DNA of 64,000 nt from positions 7,013,917 to 7,077,916 of the forward strand of contig NZ_CP036269.1 of the NCBI RefSeq assembly GCF_007744675.1. The letters run 5' to 3'. Made by a program: the position numbers and the translations under genes. The stretch comes from Gimesia alba (GTDB taxonomy: Bacteria > Planctomycetota > Planctomycetia > Planctomycetales > Planctomycetaceae). Positions within the stretch are counted from its first letter, which is position 1. Each line of letters opens with the position of its first letter. The notes under the pieces were generated by a model. That model saw only the letters and a list, made by a program, of their open reading frames with translations. It ran no database searches and was not told where the DNA came from. This document shows positions 18,279 to 28,708 of the stretch, one piece after another.

Positions 18279-21200
18279 ATGAGGTTCGCCATGATTCAAA
18301 ATAAAATAAATCGAGCCGCGTCAGGCAAAAACCATCGACGGTTCCCGGTTCATCAAAACCGTATACAGGACTGGTTGCTCACTCTATTGAGTTGCTGCGC
18401 CTGTCTGACACTCGTCTTTCAGCAGACCACACAGGCACAGAAACCGGCTGCAAAAAAAAGTGTGATTGTTCCCGCTCCGCAGAAATGGCCGAAAACTGCC
18501 GTTTATCTTCCCGTGGACCAATTGGATGCTGTCATCGCCCGCGATCGCAGTGGTGTGTTATTGCCACGGAAACAATATGAAGCCTTAAAAAAACAGGCAG
18601 AGACAAACACGGGCGGCGTCGAACTTCCGCAAACGAATGCCGTCATTTATGCAGCCGACTATCAGGCCAAAGTCGTCGACCATCAAATCATCATCGATGC
18701 AACAATTTCCTTTCGGCAGTTCCAGCAAAAACTAACGTTAATCAATCTCCCCTTAAATGGACTGGCAGTGGAATCGGCAACCGTAGATCAACAGCCGGCG
18801 ATGATTGCGCGTTCGTCAGGGAAAATTCAGGTATTACAGTTATTCAATCAACGGCCAGGTGAGCATCAGCTAAAATTACAAATGTCGGCAGCACTCAATT
18901 CTGTCGGCAGTGATCAGGTTGCTCAATTCCAACTGCTGCCGCAGGTTGCCAGCCAATTCAAGATGGAAATTCCCGCCAAACAACATCTGGTTGTCAACGA
19001 TCTCAAAGTCAAATCATCTACGCCGGACGGCCAGAAAGGCGTTTATGAATTTCCCATTGGTGGTGAGGCACGGGTCAGTTTGAAAATCACCGAGCAGGCC
19101 CGTGAGCAGACCAACGATTCACTGATCTTTGCCCGCAGTGGCATTGGTGTTTCCGTCAGTCCGGGGAAAGTGGCCTGGCAGGCACAGACGGCGCTCAATA
19201 TTTATGGACAGGCACTGGACCGTGTAGTCCTCAGTGTGCCTCAAACTCTGGAAATTGTCAGTGTGGAATCAACGGGCCTGGAATCATGGGAGCTGAATGA
19301 CAGCGTCAAAGACAGCAGCCGAACGGAAATCACCCTGAATTATCGGCAACCCATTGAAGGGGAACGGCAGATTATTTGTCGCGGCGTGATGACAACCGAA
19401 ACAGAAAAATCCTGGAAGGTTCCCGATCTTGCGATTGAAAAAGTCAACTCGCACGTCGGCTCTGTTTTGATTCGCTATCCACTGGGAGTGCGGCTGCAGG
19501 TAGAACGAACAAATAACGTCAGACGTAAAGCACTACCCCAGCCGATCCCTCGCAAAGGTGCGCCCGAACGAAGGCTGACAAATCCCGGTCTGGATTTTGA
19601 TTTCTGGCAGCAGAAGTTTAACATCACTCTGGTGACTCAGGAAAAACGTTCCGAAGTTCAGATGGCGGCTTCGACTGTGGTCAACATCAATGAACAGGGG
19701 ATGGATTTGCAACTCGTCACAACAGTGGAAAGTCTGTTTGCCCCCCTGTTTGAATTTCAGATGAAAGTTCCCGCTGAGTGGACCATTCTGGGAGCGACTC
19801 TGCAAAACAAACCTGTCGACTGGAAAGAATCTTCGCGTGAAGCAGGCATCAAGTTCATTCGACTCCCTTTTTCCAAAGCACTCTCCGCCAATACCGAAGC
19901 TAAGATTGTGGTGACGGCGCACCGCGATCTGGATAACTGGCCCCCTGACGCAGAGAGTCAATTGCTTGAGCTACCCAAAATTGAATTGCCGCAAGCGAAA
20001 ATCCTGGAAGGTTCGCTGGTCATCAATGCGGACAAAGACTGGGATCTAGTTCCCAGTAGTTTGACCAATCTGGAACCGATGCAGGAACGCATTCCCAATA
20101 TGCGGTTTGGATATCAGTATCAGGACAATAATTACGCAGGCAGTCTATCGGTCTCACGTAAGCCACTGCAGTTAGCGGCTCACCATTTGCAATATGTACG
20201 CCTCGATCCCACCACTCTGTTTTCCCATTTCGAAGCAACTCTAAATGTGGAGCGGGGCAGTTATCGCTCCCTCATGGTGGCGCTCCCGGAAAATGTAGGG
20301 ACGGACTTGCAGTTCCGCCTGATTAAAACCGCAGGCAAAATCATCGAGCAGGTAGCCGACGAACCCAAGAACGGCGTCCGCGTCTGGACATTGAAAATAG
20401 ATCGCCGTTTGAGTGGAAAACAGATCCTGATGGCAACGGTCGAACAGCCTCGCAAAAAAGGGGAGGTCGTCAAGATCCCGCAATTGCAGATTATGTCTGC
20501 CGATCGTCAATATGGCGAGGTCGCCTTTGAAGCAGAAGGAGATCAGCGTTTGAAAATTCAAGCAACGGGCCTCAGGGGACAATCGCTGACCGCCATTGAT
20601 GCGGCGGAATTGCCGATGCCGGTCGCTTATCAACCACGCGAACGTATTGTGGCAGCTTACCGCTTCGTCGGCATCGGCCATGAGATACAGGCGGAAGCAA
20701 CCCGCTTCGATCAGACAGCGGTTCCCACAGCAATCGCACAACAATTGACTCTAAAAAGTGTGTTGGGTCACGCTGGTGAAGTGCAGAATGAATCTCTGGT
20801 TTCCTTTTCCGCAGTGGGCATTCAAGCGTTGCAGGTCGTCTTGCCAGAACAGGGCGAATTACTGTCTGCTCTGGTGAATGGGACCCCGGTGGAAGTCCGC
20901 AATACCGGCAAGGCCTTCATTGTTCCGATTTCGTCCGACACACAGACCGACGGCAGTCACACATTGAAACTACTGTATGATGCGAATCGCGCACCGGTAC
21001 ACGAAGCGAAACAGTTTTCACAAACACCTCCTCAGTTGGCAGTCATCGATGGCACCGGCAAAACCCAGCCTTTGAAAATCCTGAATCAGTCCTGGACCAT
21101 TCTTTATCCTGATGAACTCTTAATTACCGCGAGTTCGGGAGACTTTGTACCAGACCTGCCTATCATGCGACCGGGGATGATTGAATATCTACGTCAGCAT

Positions 21201-24200
21201 CTCGCGCTGCTTTCACCCGGTGATTTCATCTGGAGGATCTTTTGTGTATTCATTGTTACCGGAATTATTTTGATCGGCGCTTACGTATTCCGCAAAGGAA
21301 GCATGCTTGATGCGGTGTCGTTGATTGCCGGATTTCTTATTCTCTGCGTGCTGTTTGTACTGATGCTGCCTAGTGCCCAAAAGGCGAGAAGCCTGCAATC
21401 AAGTATTGAAAGAAGTCCTGGGGAAGCGAGCGTCCCTGCCAACTCACCAAGCGGAGATCTTAGCCTAAGTACTGCAGGCAGATCTGCGCAAGAAGCAATG
21501 GATAGTTTTCAGGCCACGCCTGCATTGCCAGATCTCGTAGAGAATGAGGTCGCCCCGAAGCCTGCTGCTAAAAAAGAGGATGCTTTCAAAACCCCTTTAC
21601 TTGTCCAACCGGGAGACCTGGCAGAGAAACCCATGATTGAAAAATCCAAACGACGAATTGAAGGGGGGCAGGTGTTTGAACGTAGACCACAGGATGGGCC
21701 GCGAATTTCGATAACCAAAGTCGGTGAAACGGAATTCGAAGGAATGGCCGCCGGTGAATCAGCGACAGACATTCCTGCCAGAGCTCTGGGAGGACGTCTC
21801 TCCGTGGAAGCACCATTACCCGAACCTGCAGGATTCCGATCACTGGCATTTCAATACTATGGGGAACCACAACAGAAACCGTTAGCGTTGACAGTTTCGT
21901 TACTGGAGCGACAGAAAAGTTATCGCATTTATCTGACCGTCATTGCAGGCATGCTCTGGCTGTGCTGGTTCTTGCGGGGGATTTCCGGTTGGCGAAAATC
22001 ACTCATCGCTCTGGTTGGAGTTCTAGTGCCGATTGCCTGCTGTGCTCTGTTCCCGGTCTGGTTTCAAGAGGTGCTCGATGGCATCCTTTCGGGAACCCTG
22101 CTGAGCATCACGTTCTGGGGCTTAGACTGGTTTGTCCGTCAGCTTCGCATTGAATTCACAGGATTACAGAGTCGCACAGACAAAACAAAGGCGACCATCG
22201 CGTCATTGATCCTGCTGGGTACGTTGATGAGTGATCCTGCAGCAAGTTTTGCGCAGCAGAAACCAGTCATCCCTCCCCGCCCACCTCAGGATTTGATAGT
22301 TCCTTATGAAGTCGGCTCTGATCCTTTAAATGCACAGCGGATCTTTCTGTCACGGGACGAGTTCAAAAAGCTTTGGAACGCGGCTCATCCCGGGCAGCCT
22401 GTGGATCAAGCAACCACATCATTAGGAGCAGTCAGCCAGGCACTGTATGCCGCTCAAATCAAACCGGGGGCAGAACCGGGGCAGGCCGTCGTGCATGTCG
22501 AGGGGCGTCTGGTGATTCATACGGTTGGCAAACAGCCGGTCACGCTGCCTGTACCATTAGGACCAGCGGCGATCAGCAGCGCACTCTTAGACGGAAAACC
22601 AGCCACGTTGCTGACGCACCCTCAAAATCGATTCAACGGAAAGAAAAAAGTAGCGGAACATTTTTATTCCCTCGTAATTTCAGAACCTGGTTTACATCTG
22701 TTAGATCTGAAGTTTGATTTACCTGCGCAGCAAACAGGCCCTGCCGGCAGCTTTCAAATCGATTTGAATCCAGTTGCCAGCGGACGATTGACGTTGGAGC
22801 TTCCTGATAAAATTTCAGTGCTGAGTGTGACCGGAACCAGAGCTTCCTACCGCAAGCAGACAGCAGGTGAGAAAGCCACGCTCGAACTGCCCGTGGATCA
22901 GGGGGGCGAAATTCAGATTGCCTGGAGACCAGCTGAAGAACGGGGCGCGATTCAGGGAATTGTGCATTGTCAGTCAACACAGGCGACCATCATTCAGGAT
23001 GCAGGACTGGAACTGCAGAGTACGCATCAGTACCGCATCCGGCAGGGACAAATCAATCAGGCAAGTTTGAAGATTTCGGAAGATTTGCGGATTCAGTCGA
23101 TCACCGGCCCCGATGTCGGAGGCTGGGAAATAGTCGGCTCGGGTGATGCCCGCCGCATCAAGATCTTTTTAAGACGTGATGTCAAAGAGACAACGACCGT
23201 CAATGTGGTTGCCTTCCAGCCATTATCAATTGGAAAACAAACGCGAGCCGTGAATCTACCTCAAATTGTGCCCGAAGAGATCACCAATGAAACGGGGACG
23301 GTAGGCGTGTATGCCCAGTCACAGTTTCAGGTTCGACCGGATGAAATCGCGGGGGCCATTCAAATCGATACCGGCCAATTTCGGAATCCGGCAACGTCTT
23401 CCCCGCAACTGAAGGTTGCTGGAGCGAACCTGAGCCCCCAATGGGCCTATCGGTTCTCCCGACGGCCTTTGACACTGCGATTTTCTGTCTCGCGACGGCA
23501 GCCCGAAAAGCAGGCGATTGCAGAGCATGCGGTGCTAGTCTCGCCGCGCAAGATGAGTCTTTCCAGCCGAGTCCGCTATCAGCTAAAAGGAATTCCCGAA
23601 TCCACGTTTGTGATGGAACTGCCGGAAGAGTACCTGGTACTCAACGTCAATGCGGAAGGTCTGGATGACTGGTATATCATTGAGCAGAATGCTGATGATA
23701 TGCGAGTGCTGGTTTTCGAATTTAAAGAGTTGAAAACCAATCAGGTGGAAATCGTGTTTGAGGGAGTCATTCCCCGCGATGCGAATCAGGGGGAAGCGGA
23801 AGTCATGATGCCGACGCCGCTCGAAGTATCATCTGTACGCAGCGATCTTGCAATCTGGTGTGATGAATCGTTAGTGGCCCGCGCACCAGAATTAAACGAC
23901 TGGCGTTCGATTTCCGCAGCAGATTTATCACCTGAGCTGAAAGCACAACAAAGTCGTCTGCCGCAATTTGCATTTCGATCGACGGCCGAACTTCCAGAGT
24001 GGATTAAACTGGCACTGACGCCGGCCCAGCCTGGGATTACAGCGAATTCCCTGGTGATGACCACGGTTGGGAATGTTTCGGTGAGCCATACGGTAGCGAT
24101 TCGTTGGTCGATTCAAGGGGCCGCAACGAGTGAGTTGTCGTTCACCACTCCTGCCTGGTTAGGTGAGCATCTTGATTTTCGCGGTGCCTCGATCCGGCAA

Positions 24201-26348
24201 GTGGATAAGCGTGTGATCGGCGGTAGCGTTGTGCAATGGACGATTTACCTGCAAGATTCGGTCGAGGGGTCTTACTTCATCACCGCTGATGCGACGTTGT
24301 CTCCTCCCGCCTCCGGTCAGATTGAAATCCCACAAGTCCGTGTTATGGACACCAGTGGTAAGGTTGACCCGCAAACAACGGAACTGGAAATACAACAGCA
24401 TTTTCTGATGCTGGTCAATCATTCCTGGGCACGACTGTCATTGTTGAATCAGGATAGTCTGATTTCTGTCGATCGTCAGGAAGTGCCTTTAGTCATCAAT
24501 GAGTCTCTCGCGAATCAGGCGATGGAACTGGCACGGATCATTCCTAATGGCAAACCGCCTCTTTATCAAACACAACAGTTTCAAGCCGACCAGGGTGCCG
24601 CGGCGGCCGTCAATATGGCAGAACTGACGACGGTTCTGGCTCATGATGGTAGCTGGAAAACGCATGCCGACTATCGAATTCGCAATCGGTCACGACAGTT
24701 TCTGGCAGTAAGGCTCCCTGATAAAACACAGGTTTTAAGCGCCTTTGTGAAAGGGATTCCGACGGCTCCCGTGCTGTTAAAAGGAGATGCAGCGGAAGCA
24801 AAATCAGGCTCTGCCATATATCTCTTGGCATTACCAAAAACGAGTGCGGCGGATCTCTCGTTTTCAGTCAATCTGATTCTGTCAGGCCGGTTGCCGGCCG
24901 CCTTGCCTCAAGGGACCTTCCGTTTGAAGTCGGCTGATATTGATTTGCAGCCACCACAAGTTGTGATCCCCGCCGAAGATGCCGAGTATGGGATTCCCGT
25001 TGCACAGACCAAATGGTCGGTCTATGTACCAAATGAATATACGGCGACCGCACTGCTGGATGATCCGCGTACCAATATGACACCAGTCAATGGAAATGGT
25101 CTCGGTGACACCTCGCTGACAAGCATGGTCAAAGATGTGGAAAATTTGTATTCGGTTTATACTGGCAATAAAAGCGACCGCGTTCGCAGTCGGGCGATTA
25201 AAAACCTCAAGCAGTTAGAATTAAAACTGGACCAGAATACAACAACATATACTGGGAAACAGAAAGAACGGCTCAAAGAGCAGATCGGTGAGATTCAACA
25301 GCGAGAGATACAACGTCAGGCACAACAGAAGAAGCTGCTTGGCTTGTCCAAAGGCCAGGGCAAGGATGGTGTGACAGACTTTGACTCGGAAGAGACATTT
25401 AACCAACTCGTCATTGGGAATAGTGCGACATTATTCGATGCGAATCGTGACGCGTATCAACAAGAAAGCCGGGACCTGTCCGGAAAATTTCAGTCAGGCA
25501 AAGCATCAGAATCGAAGTCACAACTGAAAGGGTTCTACTTTAGAAAAGAGATTGACAAAAAGGGAGGAGCCAAAGGAAAAGGGGTTCCGCCCCAAGCTGT
25601 TGACAGCCGCGCTCTGAGAAGACAGCAAAGCATTCAGAATGCGAATGATTTTTCTCAGGCTCCCAGGGGAATGCAACAGCAGGCAGAAATGCCGAATGCG
25701 GCACCATCAGATTTCAGCGATCAAATCCAAACTGAACCTTCAGCATCAATGGGAGGATTCGGTGGGGGAGTTCGATTTGGTACTAGAGAATTTAAAAACC
25801 AGCCAATGTCAGAAGATGGTAAAAACAATGTATGGCAGCAGTTGAATGATGTGGACGAAGCACTCGCAGATGCGTATACTCCAGATATCAAGTTTGGGCA
25901 TTCCGTTCCCCGACAGGGTTTCGGAGACAAAGCTGGTCAATCCCAGATGATGGAAGGAACTACAGCTCAAGGACAACAAGCCGCCTGGACTCAAGCAGGG
26001 GGCATTTCGTTGCACTTTGATATTCCGCTGCATGGCCAGAAGCTTGTGTTTAGCAAGATCAACGGTCAACCTAAGCTGGCATTAAGCGTCCGACCGGAAA
26101 ACACCTATCAGTTTGTTGGGGCACTACTCTGGACCGTTATCTGGACGCTGGTTTTGATCGGTTTGATCTGGTGTGTGTCTCGTAATCTTCAATCTGCTGT
26201 GGCTCAGAAAGGGCTGGGGATTCTCCTGATGCTGGCTGGTTTAACAGGCTGGTTATTACTCTCAGGAATGATTGCCGGGCTGGCGATTTGCTGTTTCATT
26301 GTAGGCGCAATTGTTCTGGCTTATCTGTATGTGAAACAAGCTGCTTGA
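18279..26348 (+). CDS. 2689-residue exported membrane protein with two fused copies of the upstream giant unit
   Basis: The ATG at 18279 is used here; an ATG at 18291 (GAGG 6 bases upstream) is equally possible. A signal-like segment lies at about 31-54. First unit: VYLPV (75-79) and VLLPRKQYEALKK (93-105), a beta-rich region, WTILYPDELL near 940, then membrane helices near 982-1034. A Ser/Pro/Ala-rich linker (1035-1220) and three more hydrophobic stretches (1221-1285) follow. At about 1306-1326 comes a second signal-peptide-like segment ending ASFAQQ. The second unit has IVPYEV, IFLSRDEFKKLW near 1355, a beta-rich region, and WSVYVPNEYTATALLDD near 2245. A coiled coil follows (about 2284-2353, Lys/Glu/Gln-rich), then a Gly/Gln/Met-rich tail and at least two terminal helices (about 2610-2683). 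No catalytic motif is visible. It looks like a head-to-tail fusion of two ancestral proteins. Confidence 0.75.
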   Translation: MRFAMIQNKINRAASGKNHRRFPVHQNRIQDWLLTLLSCCACLTLVFQQTTQAQKPAAKKSVIVPAPQKWPKTAVYLPVDQLDAVIARDRSGVLLPRKQYEALKKQAETNTGGVELPQTNAVIYAADYQAKVVDHQIIIDATISFRQFQQKLTLINLPLNGLAVESATVDQQPAMIARSSGKIQVLQLFNQRPGEHQLKLQMSAALNSVGSDQVAQFQLLPQVASQFKMEIPAKQHLVVNDLKVKSSTPDGQKGVYEFPIGGEARVSLKITEQAREQTNDSLIFARSGIGVSVSPGKVAWQAQTALNIYGQALDRVVLSVPQTLEIVSVESTGLESWELNDSVKDSSRTEITLNYRQPIEGERQIICRGVMTTETEKSWKVPDLAIEKVNSHVGSVLIRYPLGVRLQVERTNNVRRKALPQPIPRKGAPERRLTNPGLDFDFWQQKFNITLVTQEKRSEVQMAASTVVNINEQGMDLQLVTTVESLFAPLFEFQMKVPAEWTILGATLQNKPVDWKESSREAGIKFIRLPFSKALSANTEAKIVVTAHRDLDNWPPDAESQLLELPKIELPQAKILEGSLVINADKDWDLVPSSLTNLEPMQERIPNMRFGYQYQDNNYAGSLSVSRKPLQLAAHHLQYVRLDPTTLFSHFEATLNVERGSYRSLMVALPENVGTDLQFRLIKTAGKIIEQVADEPKNGVRVWTLKIDRRLSGKQILMATVEQPRKKGEVVKIPQLQIMSADRQYGEVAFEAEGDQRLKIQATGLRGQSLTAIDAAELPMPVAYQPRERIVAAYRFVGIGHEIQAEATRFDQTAVPTAIAQQLTLKSVLGHAGEVQNESLVSFSAVGIQALQVVLPEQGELLSALVNGTPVEVRNTGKAFIVPISSDTQTDGSHTLKLLYDANRAPVHEAKQFSQTPPQLAVIDGTGKTQPLKILNQSWTILYPDELLITASSGDFVPDLPIMRPGMIEYLRQHLALLSPGDFIWRIFCVFIVTGIILIGAYVFRKGSMLDAVSLIAGFLILCVLFVLMLPSAQKARSLQSSIERSPGEASVPANSPSGDLSLSTAGRSAQEAMDSFQATPALPDLVENEVAPKPAAKKEDAFKTPLLVQPGDLAEKPMIEKSKRRIEGGQVFERRPQDGPRISITKVGETEFEGMAAGESATDIPARALGGRLSVEAPLPEPAGFRSLAFQYYGEPQQKPLALTVSLLERQKSYRIYLTVIAGMLWLCWFLRGISGWRKSLIALVGVLVPIACCALFPVWFQEVLDGILSGTLLSITFWGLDWFVRQLRIEFTGLQSRTDKTKATIASLILLGTLMSDPAASFAQQKPVIPPRPPQDLIVPYEVGSDPLNAQRIFLSRDEFKKLWNAAHPGQPVDQATTSLGAVSQALYAAQIKPGAEPGQAVVHVEGRLVIHTVGKQPVTLPVPLGPAAISSALLDGKPATLLTHPQNRFNGKKKVAEHFYSLVISEPGLHLLDLKFDLPAQQTGPAGSFQIDLNPVASGRLTLELPDKISVLSVTGTRASYRKQTAGEKATLELPVDQGGEIQIAWRPAEERGAIQGIVHCQSTQATIIQDAGLELQSTHQYRIRQGQINQASLKISEDLRIQSITGPDVGGWEIVGSGDARRIKIFLRRDVKETTTVNVVAFQPLSIGKQTRAVNLPQIVPEEITNETGTVGVYAQSQFQVRPDEIAGAIQIDTGQFRNPATSSPQLKVAGANLSPQWAYRFSRRPLTLRFSVSRRQPEKQAIAEHAVLVSPRKMSLSSRVRYQLKGIPESTFVMELPEEYLVLNVNAEGLDDWYIIEQNADDMRVLVFEFKELKTNQVEIVFEGVIPRDANQGEAEVMMPTPLEVSSVRSDLAIWCDESLVARAPELNDWRSISAADLSPELKAQQSRLPQFAFRSTAELPEWIKLALTPAQPGITANSLVMTTVGNVSVSHTVAIRWSIQGAATSELSFTTPAWLGEHLDFRGASIRQVDKRVIGGSVVQWTIYLQDSVEGSYFITADATLSPPASGQIEIPQVRVMDTSGKVDPQTTELEIQQHFLMLVNHSWARLSLLNQDSLISVDRQEVPLVINESLANQAMELARIIPNGKPPLYQTQQFQADQGAAAAVNMAELTTVLAHDGSWKTHADYRIRNRSRQFLAVRLPDKTQVLSAFVKGIPTAPVLLKGDAAEAKSGSAIYLLALPKTSAADLSFSVNLILSGRLPAALPQGTFRLKSADIDLQPPQVVIPAEDAEYGIPVAQTKWSVYVPNEYTATALLDDPRTNMTPVNGNGLGDTSLTSMVKDVENLYSVYTGNKSDRVRSRAIKNLKQLELKLDQNTTTYTGKQKERLKEQIGEIQQREIQRQAQQKKLLGLSKGQGKDGVTDFDSEETFNQLVIGNSATLFDANRDAYQQESRDLSGKFQSGKASESKSQLKGFYFRKEIDKKGGAKGKGVPPQAVDSRALRRQQSIQNANDFSQAPRGMQQQAEMPNAAPSDFSDQIQTEPSASMGGFGGGVRFGTREFKNQPMSEDGKNNVWQQLNDVDEALADAYTPDIKFGHSVPRQGFGDKAGQSQMMEGTTAQGQQAAWTQAGGISLHFDIPLHGQKLVFSKINGQPKLALSVRPENTYQFVGALLWTVIWTLVLIGLIWCVSRNLQSAVAQKGLGILLMLAGLTGWLLLSGMIAGLAICCFIVGAIVLAYLYVKQAA

Positions 26349-26424
26349 AATCAATTGTCATTCTGTAGTATCTTGCAGGTGTCAAATTCAAGTTAACTTC
26401 TTTCTCCATTCCACAGAGGCTATC

Positions 26425-27108
26425 ATGGCAACGAAGATCACCTGGCTGGGACATTCCACCTACCAAATAGAAACCGCCGGTAAAACGATTTTGTTGGACC
26501 CGTTTCTGACCGGGAATCCCAGTGCCGCGATTTCGGCGAATGAAGCGACTGCAGATGCAATCATCGTCAGTCATGGCCACGGCGATCATGTTGGTGATAC
26601 GGTTGAGATTGCCAAACGCACGAATGCCCTGGTGATTGCCAATTTTGAAATTATCGACTGGATGGGCAAGCAGGGCGTGAAGAATGTGCATCCACAGCAT
26701 ATTGGTGGCGCGCATCAATACGAGTTTGGAACCGTTAAACTCACAATCGCCCATCATGGTTCGATGTTACCTGATGGAAGTAATGGCGGCAGTCCTTGCG
26801 GAATTCTGTTGAAATTAAATGATGGCACGATTTATTTCGCCGCAGATACCGGGCTGTTTTACGATATGACTTTGATCGGCGAAGAAGGGGTGGACCTGGC
26901 GATTTTACCCATTGGTGATAATTTCACCATGGGGCCGGAAGATGCGGTGCGGGCGACAAAATTGATTGCTCCCAAGCGGGTCATGCCGATGCACTATAAT
27001 ACCTGGCCGTTGATTGAGCAGGATGCCACCGCGTGGGCAGAACAAATTCGCGCACAGACAACGGCAGAGCCCATTGTGTTGGAACCGGGCGATTCCTGTC
27101 AGCTTTGA
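26425..27108 (+). CDS. UPF0173 metal-dependent hydrolase (metallo-beta-lactamase fold)
   Basis: 227 residues, normal for UPF0173. ATG with GAGG 6 bases upstream. Motifs: [20 protein letters not shown] at the N-terminus, the metal-binding HGHGDH near 54-59, [14 protein letters not shown] and PMHYNTWP near 195. The family has a metallo-beta-lactamase fold with two metal ions; substrates are mostly undefined. It is probably cytoplasmic. Its last 10 bases overlap the 3' end of the convergent Rieske gene, so the two stop codons lie inside each other's coding ends. Confidence 0.9.
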   Translation: MATKITWLGHSTYQIETAGKTILLDPFLTGNPSAAISANEATADAIIVSHGHGDHVGDTVEIAKRTNALVIANFEIIDWMGKQGVKNVHPQHIGGAHQYEFGTVKLTIAHHGSMLPDGSNGGSPCGILLKLNDGTIYFAADTGLFYDMTLIGEEGVDLAILPIGDNFTMGPEDAVRATKLIAPKRVMPMHYNTWPLIEQDATAWAEQIRAQTTAEPIVLEPGDSCQL

Positions 27109-27455
27109 GTTTCGTTCGATTCGGTTTCTTCTGCAGGGAGTTCGAGTCCGACCTGGATCTCGTCTCCTTCAATGCGAACCGGATAAACGGGGACGTGCAG
27201 CTTGGACTTGGGATTATCGAGCCAGGTACCATCTTTGATACAAAATCGCCACGCATGCCAGGGACAGGTGACAGCGCCTTCGTCATCAACATATCCCGTA
27301 GAAAGTGGTGCTCCCTGATGCGGGCAGAAATCATTGATGGCCGTATATGTTCCCTGCTTCAGGAAAACGGCGATCATGAGACCTTCGATATGAAACGCTC
27401 GGCCTTCTCCTTCGGGAATCTCGCCGACTTTGGCAATCGTATGATAAGTGATCAC
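27099..27455 (-). CDS. Rieske [2Fe-2S] ferredoxin-like protein
   Basis: 118 residues from a GTG at 27455. The two cluster-binding boxes are CPHQG (CxH) near 43-47 and CPWHAW (CxxH) near 63-68, with the usual spacing and a following RFCIKDG. It matches the soluble Rieske proteins related to NirD and to dioxygenase ferredoxins, which pass single electrons. No oxygenase or nitrite reductase large subunit is adjacent. It follows the DUF4350 gene by 17 bases in the same direction, so it may be the last gene of the RDD-SpoIIM-DUF4129 operon. Confidence 0.88.
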   Translation of the reverse strand: MITYHTIAKVGEIPEGEGRAFHIEGLMIAVFLKQGTYTAINDFCPHQGAPLSTGYVDDEGAVTCPWHAWRFCIKDGTWLDNPKSKLHVPVYPVRIEGDEIQVGLELPAEETESNETQS

Positions 27456-27472
27456 AAAAACGCTTTCGTAGT

Positions 27473-28708
27473 TTAATCTTGAGAATGTCCGGGGTTTGCT
27501 GCTTGACGAATTTTAGACAGTTTACGGATTAAATTGCCCATTTGATGACGATCGACTTTTTCTGATTTGGTCATTTGCGCTGCCTGCTTCAGAAGTATTT
27601 TGATTTGTTCCGGATCTTCATTCATCCGCCGGGCAATGGGGTCAATCACACGATGCTCTTCTCCCCGTAAGTTCCTGAGATGCAACTGTGTGAATAACTG
27701 TTTGACGTATGCGTAGAGCAAAAACCGCCCGTTTCCTTTTTTATAATGCAGGTTTCCTACATTGTCTGTGTGAGAAACGATGTTATGCCGCGGGAGAATG
27801 TGGGACGAAAGGATCGGGCCAAATCGGATACTGCGCCACCAGCCATAAATTAAGAGCGTAATCAACAGCTGGATTGTTAAAGGCCTGAAGGTCGGATCGA
27901 TTAATAGCGCCACGACTTTCGAGGTTCCCGAAGCATTGAGTGATTCATCAACGACCACATAGTCGGCTGCTCCCGCAGATTCAATCAAGCGATACGCGGG
28001 AACGCCCCCACCATCAACCATCGATTGATTCGAAAAGAGTTTAGAGGAAGCGGTGACAACGACTTCACCAATGCCGTGACGCAATTTCACAGCCTGCTTC
28101 GTATCTCCCGCCGTAATCAGTGTCTCTCCCATGGGGGATTCAACTTGCGCGTTGGTCTCCCAGATAATAGAAGGAGCATCAGGAAAAACCGTCGTGGCCT
28201 GACTTTCCAACAGGGTGTGGCTATCGTTTTTTGAAAAAGATAAACGCGTCTTATTCTTCTTTTCTGATTCCACACGCGGGATATTTTCACGCTCGGTTTC
28301 ATCCAGGTAGCGGACTTTGATGTCTAACGAGGAGATTGCAAATTCCGGGTGCTGGTCATTCGCGGCAATCACCAGTCGTCCTCCCTCATTCACCCAAGCC
28401 AGCAGCGACGACCATTCGAGTGGACTGGGATAGCGGGCCGGCCCTAGAATACAAAGTGTTTCATCATAATCCAGTGACTGAATCAAGACGTTCAAAGGAG
28501 CACGGTTTCGTTCCGTGCCGAAAGTTTCCGTTTGTAGTAACAAATAAAACGCTTTTTTTCCACTGGCAGACGAACTATAAGAATCGTCGAGCGCACCGGT
28601 TCCAAACTCCGGAAACCAAAGGTGCAGCGGCAGTAAGAGGCACAGAAAAAACAGCCAGACCCAGCCGGCGTTTCTGCGTTCACGCTTTTTTCTGGAAGGC
28701 TGATTCAT
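27473..28708 (-). CDS. DUF4350 membrane protein
   Basis: About 411 residues from the ATG at 28708 ([13 protein letters not shown]); this start overlaps the end of the DUF4129 gene by 29 bases. A first helix lies at about 14-33 ([20 protein letters not shown]). Next is the DUF4350 domain: [13 protein letters not shown], then [20 protein letters not shown] and [14 protein letters not shown], a fold related to GATase/IFT52-type domains. A second helix is near 295 ([16 protein letters not shown]), with a cytoplasmic tail. In many bacteria DUF4350 and DUF4129 genes accompany a MoxR ATPase and a DUF58 protein. Here those are absent. The exact function is unknown. Confidence 0.82.
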   Translation of the reverse strand: MNQPSRKKRERRNAGWVWLFFLCLLLPLHLWFPEFGTGALDDSYSSSASGKKAFYLLLQTETFGTERNRAPLNVLIQSLDYDETLCILGPARYPSPLEWSSLLAWVNEGGRLVIAANDQHPEFAISSLDIKVRYLDETERENIPRVESEKKNKTRLSFSKNDSHTLLESQATTVFPDAPSIIWETNAQVESPMGETLITAGDTKQAVKLRHGIGEVVVTASSKLFSNQSMVDGGGVPAYRLIESAGAADYVVVDESLNASGTSKVVALLIDPTFRPLTIQLLITLLIYGWWRSIRFGPILSSHILPRHNIVSHTDNVGNLHYKKGNGRFLLYAYVKQLFTQLHLRNLRGEEHRVIDPIARRMNEDPEQIKILLKQAAQMTKSEKVDRHQMGNLIRKLSKIRQAANPGHSQD

